Source of the DNA: Calvatia gigantea
Lineage: Eukaryota; Basidiomycota; Agaricomycetes; Agaricales; Lycoperdaceae
NCBI GenBank assembly: GCA_025093985.1
Contig: JACAAK010000010.1
Coordinates: forward strand, 893,501-957,500
DNA length: 64,000 bases
Direction of reading: 5' to 3'
Shown here: positions 9,553-20,721 of the stretch, piece by piece
How positions within the stretch are numbered: the first letter of the stretch is position 1
Layout of the letters: the number at the start of each line of letters is the position of its first letter
Position numbers and translations under genes: made by a program
Notes under the pieces: generated by a model
Database searches by the model: none
The model's input: only the letters and a program-made list of their open reading frames with translations
What the model was told of the DNA's origin: nothing

Positions 9553-12379
9553 ATGAGTCCTCGGGGCGTTTTGGAGCAAGAGACCGACTTGAGAGATGAT
9601 AAGCAAGACAACTGGATTTGCCGTCCTTCGCGTGGTAAGATCACATCTATTGTCTATTTATCCAATGCTAATTTTAGTGTGGGGCTGGGTGCCAAAGAGC
9701 AAGATAAGAGGGGTTGGGGCGTTAGATAAATTGCTCCGACAAGCGTCAGTCCTTCGCCCCCTGCCCACAACCACCTCGACCATTGCTCGCATGGGCCTAT
9801 TACGAAAACTCGAAGTTCCCCACCCTCCTGGCTTGACTTACAAACAACATTATTTAACAGTTATGTATCCTCATGCACTCTATGTCCACCACTGACATAT
9901 CTGAGTAGAATAATGATTTGATACCTGTGCCACCAGAGAAGAGGCAATGGCGAGGCAGAAACTTCATCGCTTTGTATGTCTCGTGGGGTATAGTTGGGTT
10001 TCTGATGACGCTTGTTATGTAGCTGGATAGCCGACAGTTTTAACGTCAACACGTGAGCCGCTGTTTCTACTTTTTTCATTTGTGGGGATGACTCATTCGA
10101 GGGACACAAAGGTGGATGATCGCTTCGTCAATGATTCAGCTTGGACTCTCGTGGTGGCAAGCTTGGATATGTGTATGGCTTGGATACAGCTTCGCTGCAC
10201 CATTTATTTGCTTGAACGCCCGGCCCGGCGCAATCTTTCATATCACATTCCCCGTTGTCGCACGAACGAGTTTTGGATTATATGGGAGCTTGTGGTGCAC
10301 ATTTAATAGGGGTGCCATGGCCTGGTGCGTATCTCGGTCCTTTTGCCGAATTTCAGAGACAAATTGACTCCGCCGTTGCAGTATCTGGTATGGGGTACAA
10401 GCAAGTATTGGGGGCGACTGCGTGAAGGTCATGCTGAGAGCGATGTGGCTGAGGGTGAATGACATCCGTAAGTACGTGATTTGATTGCTTCACTTGCCAA
10501 TATCGTTGGAACAGCAAATCACCTTCCCGAATCTTCTGGAACAACGACGAGAGACTTCATGTGTTTCTTCCTCTTCTGGCTCATTTCCCTCCCTGCTATT
10601 TGGTTCCCAATCCATAAGATGTCAGTATCCCATGACGTTTCTGCGCCTTCTTTACAATAAAGTTCTGTAACACTCACTCTCCTGAATGCGTAGCCGGCAT
10701 CTGTTCACGCTAAAGTCGATCGTGGCGCCTACCGCAGGCATCACTTTTTTCATCTGGTGCATCGTTAGGGCAAAAGGAGTTGGCCCTATCATCTCCCGGC
10801 CTGGGAGAGTGCATGGGTCGGAGCTTGGTTGGAGCATGGTTGTCAGTCTCATGTCGTGTATCAGCAACATGGCCACTCTTGTGACGTGAGTGCTTAAATC
10901 CATGTCTTGGGGAACCAACTTTCTCCACTCCTCACCTCCACCGTTCCATATATATAGGCTGGTTCGGAACTTCTACTTTCAATTCTGCCTAGCTATCTAT
11001 CCCCTTTTGTTTTTGACATCATTTGTCCTTCTGCTTGCTGTGTGGCCACGTCTTGGATAAGCCTGATCTATTTATCTCCCTCCTTCCCATCAGGAACGCA
11101 CCTGACTTCGCATCCCGTGCGAAGACACCCTCGGCAGCCTTGTGGCCTCAGTTCTGGTCGGTACCGCTGGGCTTTTCGGCCGTCAGTTTCATCGGTATCA
11201 TCGTTAGCTCATCATCTGAGACCATTTACGGCGAGGCCATCTGGTCGCCTATCGACCTGCTTAACCGATTTCTCGATGGTAACCCGTCAAGTGCTACGAG
11301 GTTTGGGGTGTGGTACATTGCTGCGTCATTTATCATTGCTCAGGTGAGGCTTGACTTTTTCACGTTCCTGGAACCTTCTATGGATTCATATTCATGTTAA
11401 CGACATTCATTGATCTACAACAGCTCGGGTATGTTTGCTACCTTACTCACGCCGTTTAGCTCTAATTAAACGTGAACTGGTCTCTGCTTCTGTCGCGGGT
11501 TTGATCAGGACGAATATTTCGGCCAACTCCATTAGTGCTGGGTGCGACCTCACCTCACTCCTCCCTCACTTTATTGTACGTACTTTGAAAGTGATAATCA
11601 AAATCTTTTCGCGTACCGATGTAAATCACTCATCTAGAACATCCGCCGCGGTGGCTACGTTGCTGCCATCATCGGGATCTGTATACTTCCGTGGAACTTT
11701 TTGAAGAGCAGCAACCAGTTCACCTCATATCTTTCTGCTTACTCTGTTTTCCTGAGTTCCATTGCGGGTGTTATGGTACGTGTAGCGTATCGCGGTTCCG
11801 ACATCCCACTAACACCTTCGCTTGCTTCAGATTACAGAGTATTATATCATCCGTCGAGGCCACTATCGCGTGGTGGATTTATACGACCCTGGGAAGAATA
11901 GCTGGTATTATTACACTTATGGTATCAACTTCCGGTGTGCCCATATTCATAACGCGAGGTTCATCAAACACCATCTGACGTTAATACCAGAGCATACGCT
12001 GCATATATCAGTGGCATTCTCATTAATGTCGTTGGTTTCGCAGGAGCCAGTGCGCGTTTTGTTTTGAGCCTTGTCACTGGATCAGCCTGATGCCGTTGTT
12101 TTCGCAGCTGGGAGAACGGTCCCGCTCGCTGCAACCCGCATCTATCAGATGTCTTTCTTCACAGGATTTGGTGTTTCGACACTAGTTTATGCCGTTCTCA
12201 ACGTTCTTTTCCCCGTCCCTGGCCCCTCCCGGAAGGAGAAATTTCACGAAGTTGATCTATCGGATTATCATGCTGGCAACAACGATGCAAGTAGCGTTGT
12301 AATGGACGATGGTGGAATTTCGATATCGTCCGACGGAAAGGAAAACGAAAAAGCGGCCGTATCCCCGCAACAAGCATAG
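9553..12379 (+). CDS. NCS1-family nucleobase/allantoin permease
   Basis: Multi-exon membrane transporter of the nucleobase:cation symporter-1 family (Fur4/Dal4/Fui1 type), which takes up uracil, allantoin or related compounds across the plasma membrane. Family landmarks appear in order: LLRKLEVPHPPGL, PVPPEKRQWRGRNF, WIADSFNVNT, SWWQAWICVWLGYS, NARPGAIFHITFPVVARTSF, GVQASIGGDCV, NAPDFASRAKTP, AQLGTNISANSISAGCDL, RRGGYVAAIIGI, LPWNFLKSSNQF, DYYIIRRG-type loop (EYYIIRRGHY), and a final hydrophobic segment ending VLFPVPGPS. About 12 membrane spans are expected. Roughly a dozen short introns were traced, one flanking a 5-nt exon at 11424-11428, and everything joins in frame. The start at 9553 gives an uninterrupted first junction. 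A shorter form could start at the Met of MGLLRKLEV (about 9791). The cytoplasmic tail is acidic and Ser-rich. Confidence 0.85.
11424..11428 (+). other. 5-nt micro-exon inside the NCS1 permease gene
   Basis: The preceding exon ends ...IIAQ at 11343 and the following exon starts at 11509 (codons for TNISANS). The family requires Leu-Gly between them. CTCGG, flanked by AG (11422-11423) and GT (11429-11430), supplies CTC GG, completed by G at 11509. Both flanking introns are about 80 nt. Confidence 0.75.
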
Positions 12380-13132
12380 GTATAATAAAGTTCAAAACGA
12401 CAATTGTATATTTGGAAGCCATTCTTTTCCCTAGTCATGGCCTTTGCGTTCTGCCCGCACACCCAGGGCTGGATTAGGAATTACGGGTGTGGAATTTTGG
12501 CAAGCAAGACCCACCGCCAAATAAATGGAGGGACCTGAAGAGTTTGGTAGTTCTCTGACGTTAGTAGGCTTTTTAGGCCAGTTGAGCTCCCAGCCACAAC
12601 CGCTGTTTCTCATATCAGTTTGTCGCTGCCGGGTAACACTCACCTTTCCAACTTTGCGATACTCACTCCCAGTTCACGTTGTCTGGGCACCGACCATAAG
12701 CATGAGTAATTTTACTTGGACAGGAACCCCCTTTGACCTTCCGAGACTGCTCGATTACCGTCGCCAACGTGATAACGCGATATCAGCCTCTTAGAATTTT
12801 TGCTTCAGGGAAGAGCTGGTGACAGGGAAAGGAAAACCACAAACCATCTCGGCTGGCACTTGTGTCCTAGTGTGCGAAATGTTGAGGAATCGAGGTTCTT
12901 GGGGTTATTTGTTTTTCTTAGTTCATGTTCACATTTGGAGCTGGAATCTCATAAACCACTTGAGGGATGGTAAACTCATCCGCCAAAGCAAAGTGTCAAG
13001 CTGATAAGAAACATAACATGTACATGATGACCATTGTGGCCCACAGCCGATAATAAACCCAGCACTCACCACAGGGGTATCTCATTCACCTTCCTTCATT
13101 CTATGCCTTGGTTTCTCCTTTTTTTCGTGAAA
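12380..13132. other. Intergenic, no gene recognised
   Basis: Short overlapping frames only. It includes the possible hAT terminus at 12467. It lies between the 3' end of the permease gene and the start of the decayed copy of the membrane protein gene. Confidence 0.45.
12467..12495. repeat. Possible hAT-type terminal inverted repeat end
   Basis: The sequence beginning CAGGGCTGGATTAGG resembles the CAGGG-type termini of hAT elements. No matching inverted partner or 8-bp duplication was found nearby, so this is a weak call. Confidence 0.25.
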
Positions 13133-13970
13133 ATGATTAAATCGATTGTTTTAGTGAGCACGCCACATCACATTTAACACTACTCGTATTATTCAGACTC
13201 ACAGTTCCACAGGAAATTTCCTTTGTTAACACCAGTTGTGACTGCCAGAGTGAATACCACGGTTCCTGAAACAACAGTGGCCAACCAAACCACTATCACG
13301 AGTTGGACATGGGATGTGGGGGGTCACAAGGAATGGGACTTGCGCCTCGTCAGCAGTGACATTGACCCTGCATTTGGAGCGGTCATGGCCAGGGTGAATA
13401 CAATGGGCGAGTTATCCGGAAATGCACCAATCGTCGCGGGCAGACTTGGGTGAGCCTTCCAATGTGGGTACATGTGAGTCTGGTGTCTGAGCTGTTAACA
13501 TTAGAAGTTTTTTAGAACATTTCATTTGGTGGCGGTGGGATTTGCGTAAGCAAACCACCTTTCCTTCAAGCAGGAACAGTACCAATGGTGGGCACTGCCT
13601 GCTCAGAGACTTACCACTGCTGGGTGCTTCAAACCAATTTCGAGTAATAGACAGTGGAATGTGCGTCCTTAGTTCTCCTGTCATTCTTTAGTCCCCAAAG
13701 TTCAACGTTCAACTTTGGTTTAAGCACTGGGACCATTACTGCGAGTGGTTTGGTGTCGGCGCCTGTGGCATCGACGCAATCTAGACATACTATTTCAACA
13801 GCAATTGTCGGACCGAAATCAACTGCGATGAGGTGTGATTCCTGCTGGCACAATTGTTGGAATCGCGGTAGGTGGCATCGCTGGTCCGCTGGTCCCGCTC
13901 TTCGGTTTGTGGTCACACGTGGTTTGAATTCAAACACCAAAGAAGCTGGGAGTGTTAACAAAATGATGAA
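13133..13970 (+). pseudogene. Decayed inverted copy of the adjacent single-pass membrane protein gene
   Basis: This is a diverged copy of the minus-strand gene at 14201-15411, running towards it. Matching blocks include VNTTVPETTVANQTT against VNVTVPETMVVNTTT, EWDLRLVSSD in both, GELSGNAPI against GELSGNTPI, LLGASNQF in both, and STGTITASGLVSAPVAS against STGTATTVSGLPASTPV. The copy is broken. The first exon (MIKSIVL) joins the second out of frame. Just after the membrane segment (GIAVGGIAGPLVPLFGLW) a TGA stops the frame near 13925, where the intact copy continues into a long cytoplasmic tail. Confidence 0.7.
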
Positions 13971-14200
13971 TTCAAGTTACGTGCAAGTTTCGGGACTGAG
14001 TACTGGAGGGCAATATCTAGGGCGAGAGGCGCAGAACAGGGATGAACTGTAGCATCTACAAAGTTTAGGTTACAGTTGTGGCAGGCCTGACTAATGAACG
14101 TAGAAAAATCTTTCACACTGGCGAGAAATATCACCTCTTGGCAGTGTCACGTTCAGATTTGGAGCTTGGAGCGTCGCCTGCTGACTGGGGCGTACAGGAC

Positions 14201-15411
14201 TCACCAGCTCCTTTCCTTGGTTGTCCGGTTGACATCTCTCTGAATAACGACCATACTTACACTTCGTCTGTTGTCCCTGAACACTTGCTCATAATCCGGC
14301 GGTAGTGTCTCCGTGTCTGACTCGTCCGTCTCTCCATTGTCGACCAGGGGGCCTGCATCTAGCGCTCGTCGAGGTACCACAACCTGAGTCTGGCCGCCCG
14401 TCGATGGCTCACCATTTGGCGGAGAGCCCAAAGGATCTCCAGCCCTGTCCGCGTGCCAAGCGAGATGTCTGACTTTGTTCCTTGGCCTAGTAGCGACAGC
14501 TGTTCTCGTTGGGCTCCCTGGTACCACCTCCTGCAAATATTCGTGCGCGTGGTCTGGTCTATGATGAGCTCCAGTTTCATCGGCAATGTCGAGTGTGTTG
14601 AAATCCCTGGGTTCCCCGCCCCGACACCGGAACCACAAGCAGAGGAGCAAGAGCAGCAGAACAGCAATGCCACCTACCACAAATCCAACAATGGTACCAA
14701 CGGGAATCACACCTCCCTTCCCAGAAGATTCCGGGATCGCAGTCGACCTTGGCCTGACGATTGGCCTTGAGGTGGTATTCTTGGCTTGTGCCGACGTCAC
14801 AGGCGTTGACGCTGGCAAACCACTTACAGTAGTAGCGGTCCCAGTGCTAAACCAAAACTGAATCCTGGGGACTCAAGAAGTATAATGGAACGCTCACGTT
14901 CTGCCGTCTATTACTTGAAATTGGTTTGAAGCACCCAGGAGTGACGAGTTTCTGAGAAGGCAGTGCCTATCATTGGTACTGTTCCTGCTCATCAAAAGGT
15001 GGTTCACCTACATAGATCCCATCGCCACCAAGTTAAATGTTCTAACGCTGGCAGTTCAGACATCGTAGACTCATAGGCATCCACATTGAAAGGCTCACCC
15101 GAGTCTGCTTATGATGATTGGCGTATTTCCAGATAACTCGCCCATCGCACTCACCCCAGCCACAACAACTCCAAGGTCAGTGTCACTACTGACGAGGCGC
15201 AAGTCCCATTCCTCGCGGCCCCCCACACCTCGTGTCCAACTCGCTACAGTCGTTGTGTTGACCACCATTGTTTCGGGTACTGTGACGTTCACTCCGGCAG
15301 CCACAGCTGATATTAACAAAGAAATCTTCCTGTGGAACCACGAGTCTGAACAATATAAGCAGTATTTAGCGCAACGTGCTAAGCTCACCAAAGCAAGCGA
15401 GTAATTATCAT
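14201..15411 (-). CDS. Secreted-then-anchored single-pass membrane protein, Ser/Thr-rich
   Basis: Four exons were traced (15411-15389, 15329-15099, 14984-14898, 14864-14201), giving about 345 residues. Exons 1 and 2 join to make a signal peptide (MIITRLLWKISLLISAVAAG). An extracellular part follows with the pattern VNVTVPETMVV...ASWTRG, EWDLRLVSSD and several N-glycosylation sites. This resembles the small Ig-like domain common in basidiomycete Ser/Thr-rich surface proteins. A Ser/Thr/Pro stretch leads to a membrane span (VGTIVGFVVGGIAVLLLLLL) with a CLWFRCR stop-transfer, then about 150 cytoplasmic residues containing PPDYEQVF. A wall-stress sensor role by analogy with Mid2-like proteins is possible but unproven. 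The exon 2/3 junction is the least certain: the sequence just after the chosen donor also encodes EPFNVDAYEST in another frame. Confidence 0.65.
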
Positions 15412-16059
15412 AACGAAAGAAGACAAGAAACCACAGTATAAGATGAAGGAAAGTGGATGAGATACCCCCGGAGCGAGTGCTGGGGTTTTTTTCATAGGCC
15501 GTGAGCTGTGATGGTCGTCATGCCCCTAATCAACCCAACACCTTGCTTCAGCAGACGGGGTTACCATCATGATCATCCCTCGCATAGCTCACGAGATTCC
15601 AGCCCCAAAAATGAACATGAACTAAGAAGAACAAATGACTTCATTAACGTCGTTAATCTCGACATTTTGCGCACAAAGGCACAAGCGCCAGCTGAGGATC
15701 GTGGTTGCAGACAATCTGGCTGCTTTACGTTCTCCTCAGCGTTCTTTTCCTCTTGCCTGAAACAGAAGCTCCAAGAGGTTGATCATCACATCATCATGTT
15801 GGCGGTGGTGATGCAAATAAAAATATAGTGGGCGGTAGCATATCCTTGGTTTCATCCGAGGGACAGAGGAATGAGAAGATGGTAGTGGTTCTGCAACAGA
15901 TAACTTAGACAGCAAGTATCAATGGAAAATGTCGTGAAACTTTTAGCCACATATTTCCGAGTAGCGGACTCCGTCCAGTAATTATCCAAAATCAGCTGTT
16001 AGAAATACTCAGTCCGGTGCTCAGGCATTTCAGCGCCCACATCGCGGCGTCAAACAAAG
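15412..16059. other. Intergenic, no gene recognised
   Basis: Upstream side of the membrane protein gene. A frame at 15508-15828 (plus) has no domain or splice context and is not supported. Confidence 0.45.
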
Positions 16060-16410
16060 TTCCTTGTATTCGGCTTATTACCCGGTAACGTCCAGCTTTC
16101 CGGTTCTGCAGTTGCCATCCTTAAACTTAATTGTCTACGAAACGGTATCTCAAACGGCCACCTGGCAGGTATCATCGATTGGGGGTGTGCAGGCTTGTGA
16201 GTAGCTCGCCATCTACGTCGAGCCTTTTGATTCCCAGCTGACTGAACTAGGTACCCAGACTGCTGGGACTATGTCAACCCAATGCCAGCATGGCCAAAGA
16301 GGTGGCAATGGGCTATTGATCTGATGCATCGTGTTCCTGGTGGAAAGCAGTGCGAACAGGAACGCAAGTCCTTTAGACATATCATTAACCTAGCAAGCTA
16401 TGCGTTCTAA
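16060..16410 (+). pseudogene. Phosphotransferase (APH/choline-kinase-like) fragment
   Basis: Two in-frame blocks join across a 55-nt intron (GTGAGT ... ACTAG). They read LLPGNVQLSGS, then GHLAGIIDWGCAGLYPDCWDYV, and continue through PAWPKRWQWAIDL to a stop at 16410. This is the C-terminal half of the aminoglycoside-phosphotransferase-like fold expanded in mushroom genomes. The metal-binding IIDW aspartate and the WGCAG...YPDxWDYV block are kept. The catalytic HGDLxxxN loop is degenerate (FGLLPGNV, no His-Gly-Asp) and the N-lobe is missing upstream. I read it as a relic. Confidence 0.55.
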
Positions 16411-17065
16411 TGGGCGTGGTGCAGTCCCTTACTTGAATTTATGTCCTCGATACATAGCATTGGTGCCGGGTGGATGTGTTACCGTTTCACTATAGTTGTC
16501 ACAACCGCTGCTGCCCTCAGGTTTGGTTATGGGGCCCACCAAAGGATTTATTGAAGGTTGATACCATCAATTTACTGAGGGTGGCTTGATTGTGCTCCCA
16601 CTGAAAGAAGAGGAGGGACAAGGGTTCCCAATGTCGATCGAGCAATTAAGGAACAAAAGTTGTTAGAGCTGTGCATGAGAGAACAAGCAAACATGACCGA
16701 GTCAGGTTGGGATAACAAGTAAGTGGGTAAGTTCTTTTCCTAGGGAGGCGTTTAGTACTATGTTTTACTAACTTAAGCATTTCAACCTCGAATTAATTTT
16801 ATCCGTACCACTGTAATGATTCAAAAAATGCCACTATTTTACCTCCGAGTTGTCGCACAAAGTAATCGCACGTGAGCGCGACACCTTCTGCAGTTCTCCC
16901 CACAGATTATGCCAGTAAGTTTCAACTTGTCGCGCCGCCACCTGGCACACGACCACCTCTACCTACTCAATGTTAACACGTCAAGAAATGATCCCACTTC
17001 GAAAGAGTCAGTTAATGTACAGGAGCGAATCCCTGTCCATACAAAGAAACAACTCTAAATTCCCT
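16411..17065. other. Intergenic between phosphotransferase relic and PFK2 gene
   Basis: No coding region recognised. It contains the 3' flank of the PFK2 gene. Confidence 0.45.
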
Positions 17066-19349
17066 TTAATATCCCGGCATATGATGTATCTGCGTCGCGA
17101 ACCCATTTCCAAATGTACCACCCTCAACCGAAAAACTAATCCTTTTACCCTTCGTATCCTCCGCGTAATTCTCGTAGAAATTGTTCTGGTCCTTTCCCCA
17201 CTGGTACCCGCTCCCAGTAGTACCGTCAGCACCATCACCCCCGCCCTCACCTTTGCGCCCAGGCCCATCCCAGAAGTGGAAGGCCTTGCTATGCACGCCA
17301 TACGATGCCGGTACAATCTCTAATAGATCTCCACGCGCGATTTCGATCGCTGGTATTTCGGACGCAGGGAGACCGATGAGGTATGCGAGGAGACAGCGGA
17401 TGACAGATGCGTGACCGATGATAAGAAGATCTTCGCTCTCGCGTTCGAGTTCAATTAGTATAGGTTCCAACCGGACTAAGTTTAACGGATATATCGTCAG
17501 GGTTCAATATTCAATAGTAGTTCGACAACGTTCAAAAACGCACCACTCAGATCATGGTAACTCTCTGCTCTGGGTACCCTGTACGAGTACGGGTCCTTCG
17601 TGAACCTATCCCAATCTTCTGGATAATACTTCTTCGCTTGATCTGGTGTCAAACCATCCCATATTCCTGGATTGATCTCCAACATCTGCGTCTTCTCCAC
17701 TACCTTAATTTGCTTCTGGAGGTATCACTTTTGACTGTTTCGTCGAGATACTCGAGCCGAGAGTCTGACTGTCGACAATGGTGTCAGATACGGGCATGAT
17801 ACGAGGGGTGTTAATGGGTGCGTCTCGTGCAACCGTTCCCAGAACGGATTTTGGAACTTTAAGTGCCTGACCCGAATTCGGAGTTGCGTTACGGTCGGGT
17901 GTGAGATACTGTAAGGATGGCGCTGTGGGTGGATCCAAATCCGCGCCGTCTGGAACATGCTGTTGTCCAGAAAGTTCAGCCTCCAAATCAGAATCGATGC
18001 CGTCATCCGAGAGTGGGCTCGAAAGGAATGGCCAAGCAGTGTGATGCGCTCTCCGGCGGGTCGATGTCCAAATCTAAACTCAGATCGCAAGAGTAAATCC
18101 GTGTTCACGAATTGTGAGAGACAGATGCGTGGGGGCTGGAAGTTGACTTACAACAAGTTTACGTTGTGCCGGATCAATACCACGTTCTTGCAGCACCTTC
18201 ATCCGTCGTTCTGAGACGATATCTTTCAGCTTTTCGGCGTATTCCCAGCCAGCAGGTGAGAGGTCCGAGTCGGCTTTGTACGAGTGTTCGATGAGCGACT
18301 GGCCAGACTATACTGACATGAACCTTGGACACGGTCGCGACGGGAAATGAGTAAGGGACGTACACGAGCGAACCAGATGGTGCGGAACCGGTTGTGTATA
18401 TTCATCAAGAAGAATACTATTCGCGACTGCACGGGTCCATCAGTCTGCAAACCATATTCGCTAAGAACCAAAGGCGTACTTGGAGGTATCCTTGAATTTT
18501 CTGCGAATGTATTGTGTGTCAGGCTTTCGAAGGCAAGGTAAATGATTTAGCGACAGACATTTAATAGAATTTTCTCTCCAACATTGAAAATCCGAATATA
18601 CGGCCAAGTGAGTTCTTCGACCGGTTCGTAATACTTTTCATGGTCTCTTATACGACCGTAGTAGTCCTGAACGGCTTTATCTGGGTCCCATGCTTTGTAC
18701 TATACTCCATCTATCAGTTTAAGCTACGCGGCCGGAAGAAGCTACGTACATCTGGCGATGAAATCTTAACACTCCTAATATTGCGTTCAATAATCTCCTG
18801 CTTGTCACAAGATGATTCTACAGGTAGCTGTCAGCGTCACAAAGACATAATTTTTGACCGGGAAAGAAACCTACCAAGGAAGATAATATGAATTCCCTTC
18901 TTCTCAAATTTCTCCGCCAAAGCTTCTCGTGCCTCCCTCGTCCCATTATTTGCATCATAGATCACAACTTGCCCACCAGACTCGAAGAAATCCGAAATGA
19001 GCTGCTCGCACCCTTCCGAAACCATCTTCCTCAGCCTCTCCGTCTCAGGGGACTTCTCACCTACACACCACGCCCAATCTCAGTTCTGCATACAATTCGT
19101 AACTATATATTCGCGGTACATACCAAGCGTAAAATAATCTGGAGGCAACTTTTGCGCTCCACCCAAGGCTTTCCGCCTGTAATCGCCCAGACTGACGACT
19201 TGCGTCTTCACGCCGGTCCATCGCAGGTACCGCTCCAAAGCTCGTGAGATGTGCGTCTTTCCGCGTGCAGGGAGGCCAACGGTGAGTACCAGTATTTTTC
19301 CAGCGTGGAAGAGCAAGCCTGAGGCTGTTGTGTACAGTGGCGCGACCAT
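17066..19349 (-). CDS. PFK26: 6-phosphofructo-2-kinase, Pfk26 type (bisphosphatase site lost)
   Basis: Bifunctional-type PFK2/FBPase2 protein in about nine exons, start ATG 19349. It makes fructose-2,6-bisphosphate, the main activator of phosphofructokinase. The kinase domain has the P-loop GLPARGKTHIS, followed by DYRRKALGGAQKLPPDYFTLG, VVIYDANNGTREAR, SSCDKQEIIERNIRSVKISS, AWDPDKAVQDYYGRIRDHEK and PYIRIFNVGEKILLNKIQGY. The phosphatase-like domain follows: SRIVFFLMNIHNRFRTIWF-ARSGQSLIEHS, STRRRAHHTAWPFL, PRAESYHDL, LLIIGHASVIRCLLAYLIGL. The catalytic histidine of the usual RHGES motif is serine here (RSGQS), the same change known from yeast Pfk26, so the phosphatase should be inactive. A roughly 80-residue low-complexity insert separates the two phosphatase blocks. 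Splicing from ...PRIMP to KQIKVVEK over a 76-nt intron keeps the frame. Confidence 0.85.
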
Positions 19350-19777
19350 GGCGCTGGTGTTATAGGATCGGGGTCGAAATACGGGGGTTGGGGTGAGTTG
19401 GGAATGTTAGTTACGGTTACTTGAGTCAACTAGAGTCAAGCTCGCGTTTTATGCAAGTGTTTAGTAGATAGGATGTGAAGATGATTGACGATAGGCAGAT
19501 ACCGTTCGGGCGCTTTTCCGACACAGAAGGACAAGAAATAGCCGGACCGAGGCAGGCAACTAAACTTAGATGGGGTGGTAGGTTATTACGTAATTGCCAT
19601 CAAGGAACAAGAATATTTGTTTTTCGACACAGAATGAGCCTCGAGATCCCGAGGCCTGAGACCGGACGATGACTATGATAGTAAGACAAAATATGCAGCA
19701 TAACTAGCGTAGATAAAACGTAACAACTCATCAGTTCACCCAAAAACAAAAACGACGACAGAAGGTGAGGAAATATA
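19350..19777. other. Short intergenic stretch upstream of PFK2 and downstream of Aly/REF
   Basis: No gene seen. It holds the promoter of the PFK2 gene and the 3' flank of the Aly/REF gene, both on the minus strand. Confidence 0.5.
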
Positions 19778-20721
19778 TCACACAGCGGAGGCTCGATAAT
19801 CCTCCATCTCTTTGTCCAGGTCATCCTTCGTCACAGGACCCTTTTTGACATGGGCACTAATGCTCTCTGTGGTCCCAGCCAATGCTACATGCTTCTTTTT
19901 CAGCCGTTTAGGGCCTTTTTTGAACCGAACGCGTCTTGCTGGCGCGGCGGGAACCTGAGCGGGTAGTTGTGTTCTTTGTTGTCTGGATACATAGTTCAAT
20001 GAGAATTCCGTTTGAATTTGAATAAGGAGGCACACACAGTGTTAGAGCCTTAGGGGCAGAGGGAGCATCAGCAACTTTGCCTCCTAATCGATTAAGTAGG
20101 GTCGGTGTTACGGTACGCGGCAGTTGACCCGTACGGTCAAGGGCGCCGTCGTAGACAACCTCAACCTTGATTGGTCTTCCTATTACAGAACACGTCAACT
20201 GCTTATCAGAAAAAAACTCAGGGAGGGCCTACGAACGTCCAGTCAACGATCTTCCCGTCGTATTTCTGTCGCGCCAGGACTGCATCACCTGGCCGCGTAA
20301 ACTCAACCACAGCCATACCCTTTGATTTGCCTTGGCTGTTATACACCAAGAACATATCCTTCAAAGGGCCCACAGTTTTCTTGAACAACTCCTACCGTCA
20401 TCTATCAGCACATGACTCCTCTCACGAAAAATGTTCTCAAGGAACGACATCAGGATTTCAACTCACCTCAACTTCCTCAGGAGTTACATCCACCGGCAAC
20501 TTAGACAACAGAATTTTACTCCCCACTTCCTTCCCCTTCCCAGCATCTGCACCAGCTTTGACGCCATTCACACCATTAATGGCGTTTGCCTTCCACGCGG
20601 GTGCAGGAACAGCGTTAGTCCCCAATAATTGCCGCTTGGGACTGTGAAAATTGTGAAGGCGCGCAGCGGCGGCTGCCTGTAAACGTTGGACGTGTTCTTG
20701 GTTGAATTTGGCGGAGTTCAT
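19778..20721 (-). CDS. YRA1: Aly/REF mRNA export factor (Yra1/Mlo3-like)
   Basis: Four exons (20721-20467, 20391-20237, about 20184-20039, and about 19990-19778). The N-terminal region is short and Ala-rich with a basic patch (SPKRQLLG). It is followed by one RRM: KILLSKLPVDVTPEEVEELF, with RNP1-like KSKGMAVVEF and a YDGKIVDWTGRPIKVEVV end. A Pro/Ala/Arg linker leads to a basic stretch (RRVRFKKGPKRLKKK) and the C-terminal conserved helix (TKDDLDKEMEDYRASAV). That helix is the REF C-box that binds the export helicase Sub2/UAP56. The family couples splicing and transcription to nuclear mRNA export through the TREX complex. The exon 2/3 junction is one base short of the expected frame at WT/GRPIK, so that splice site or base is uncertain. 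Confidence 0.85.
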
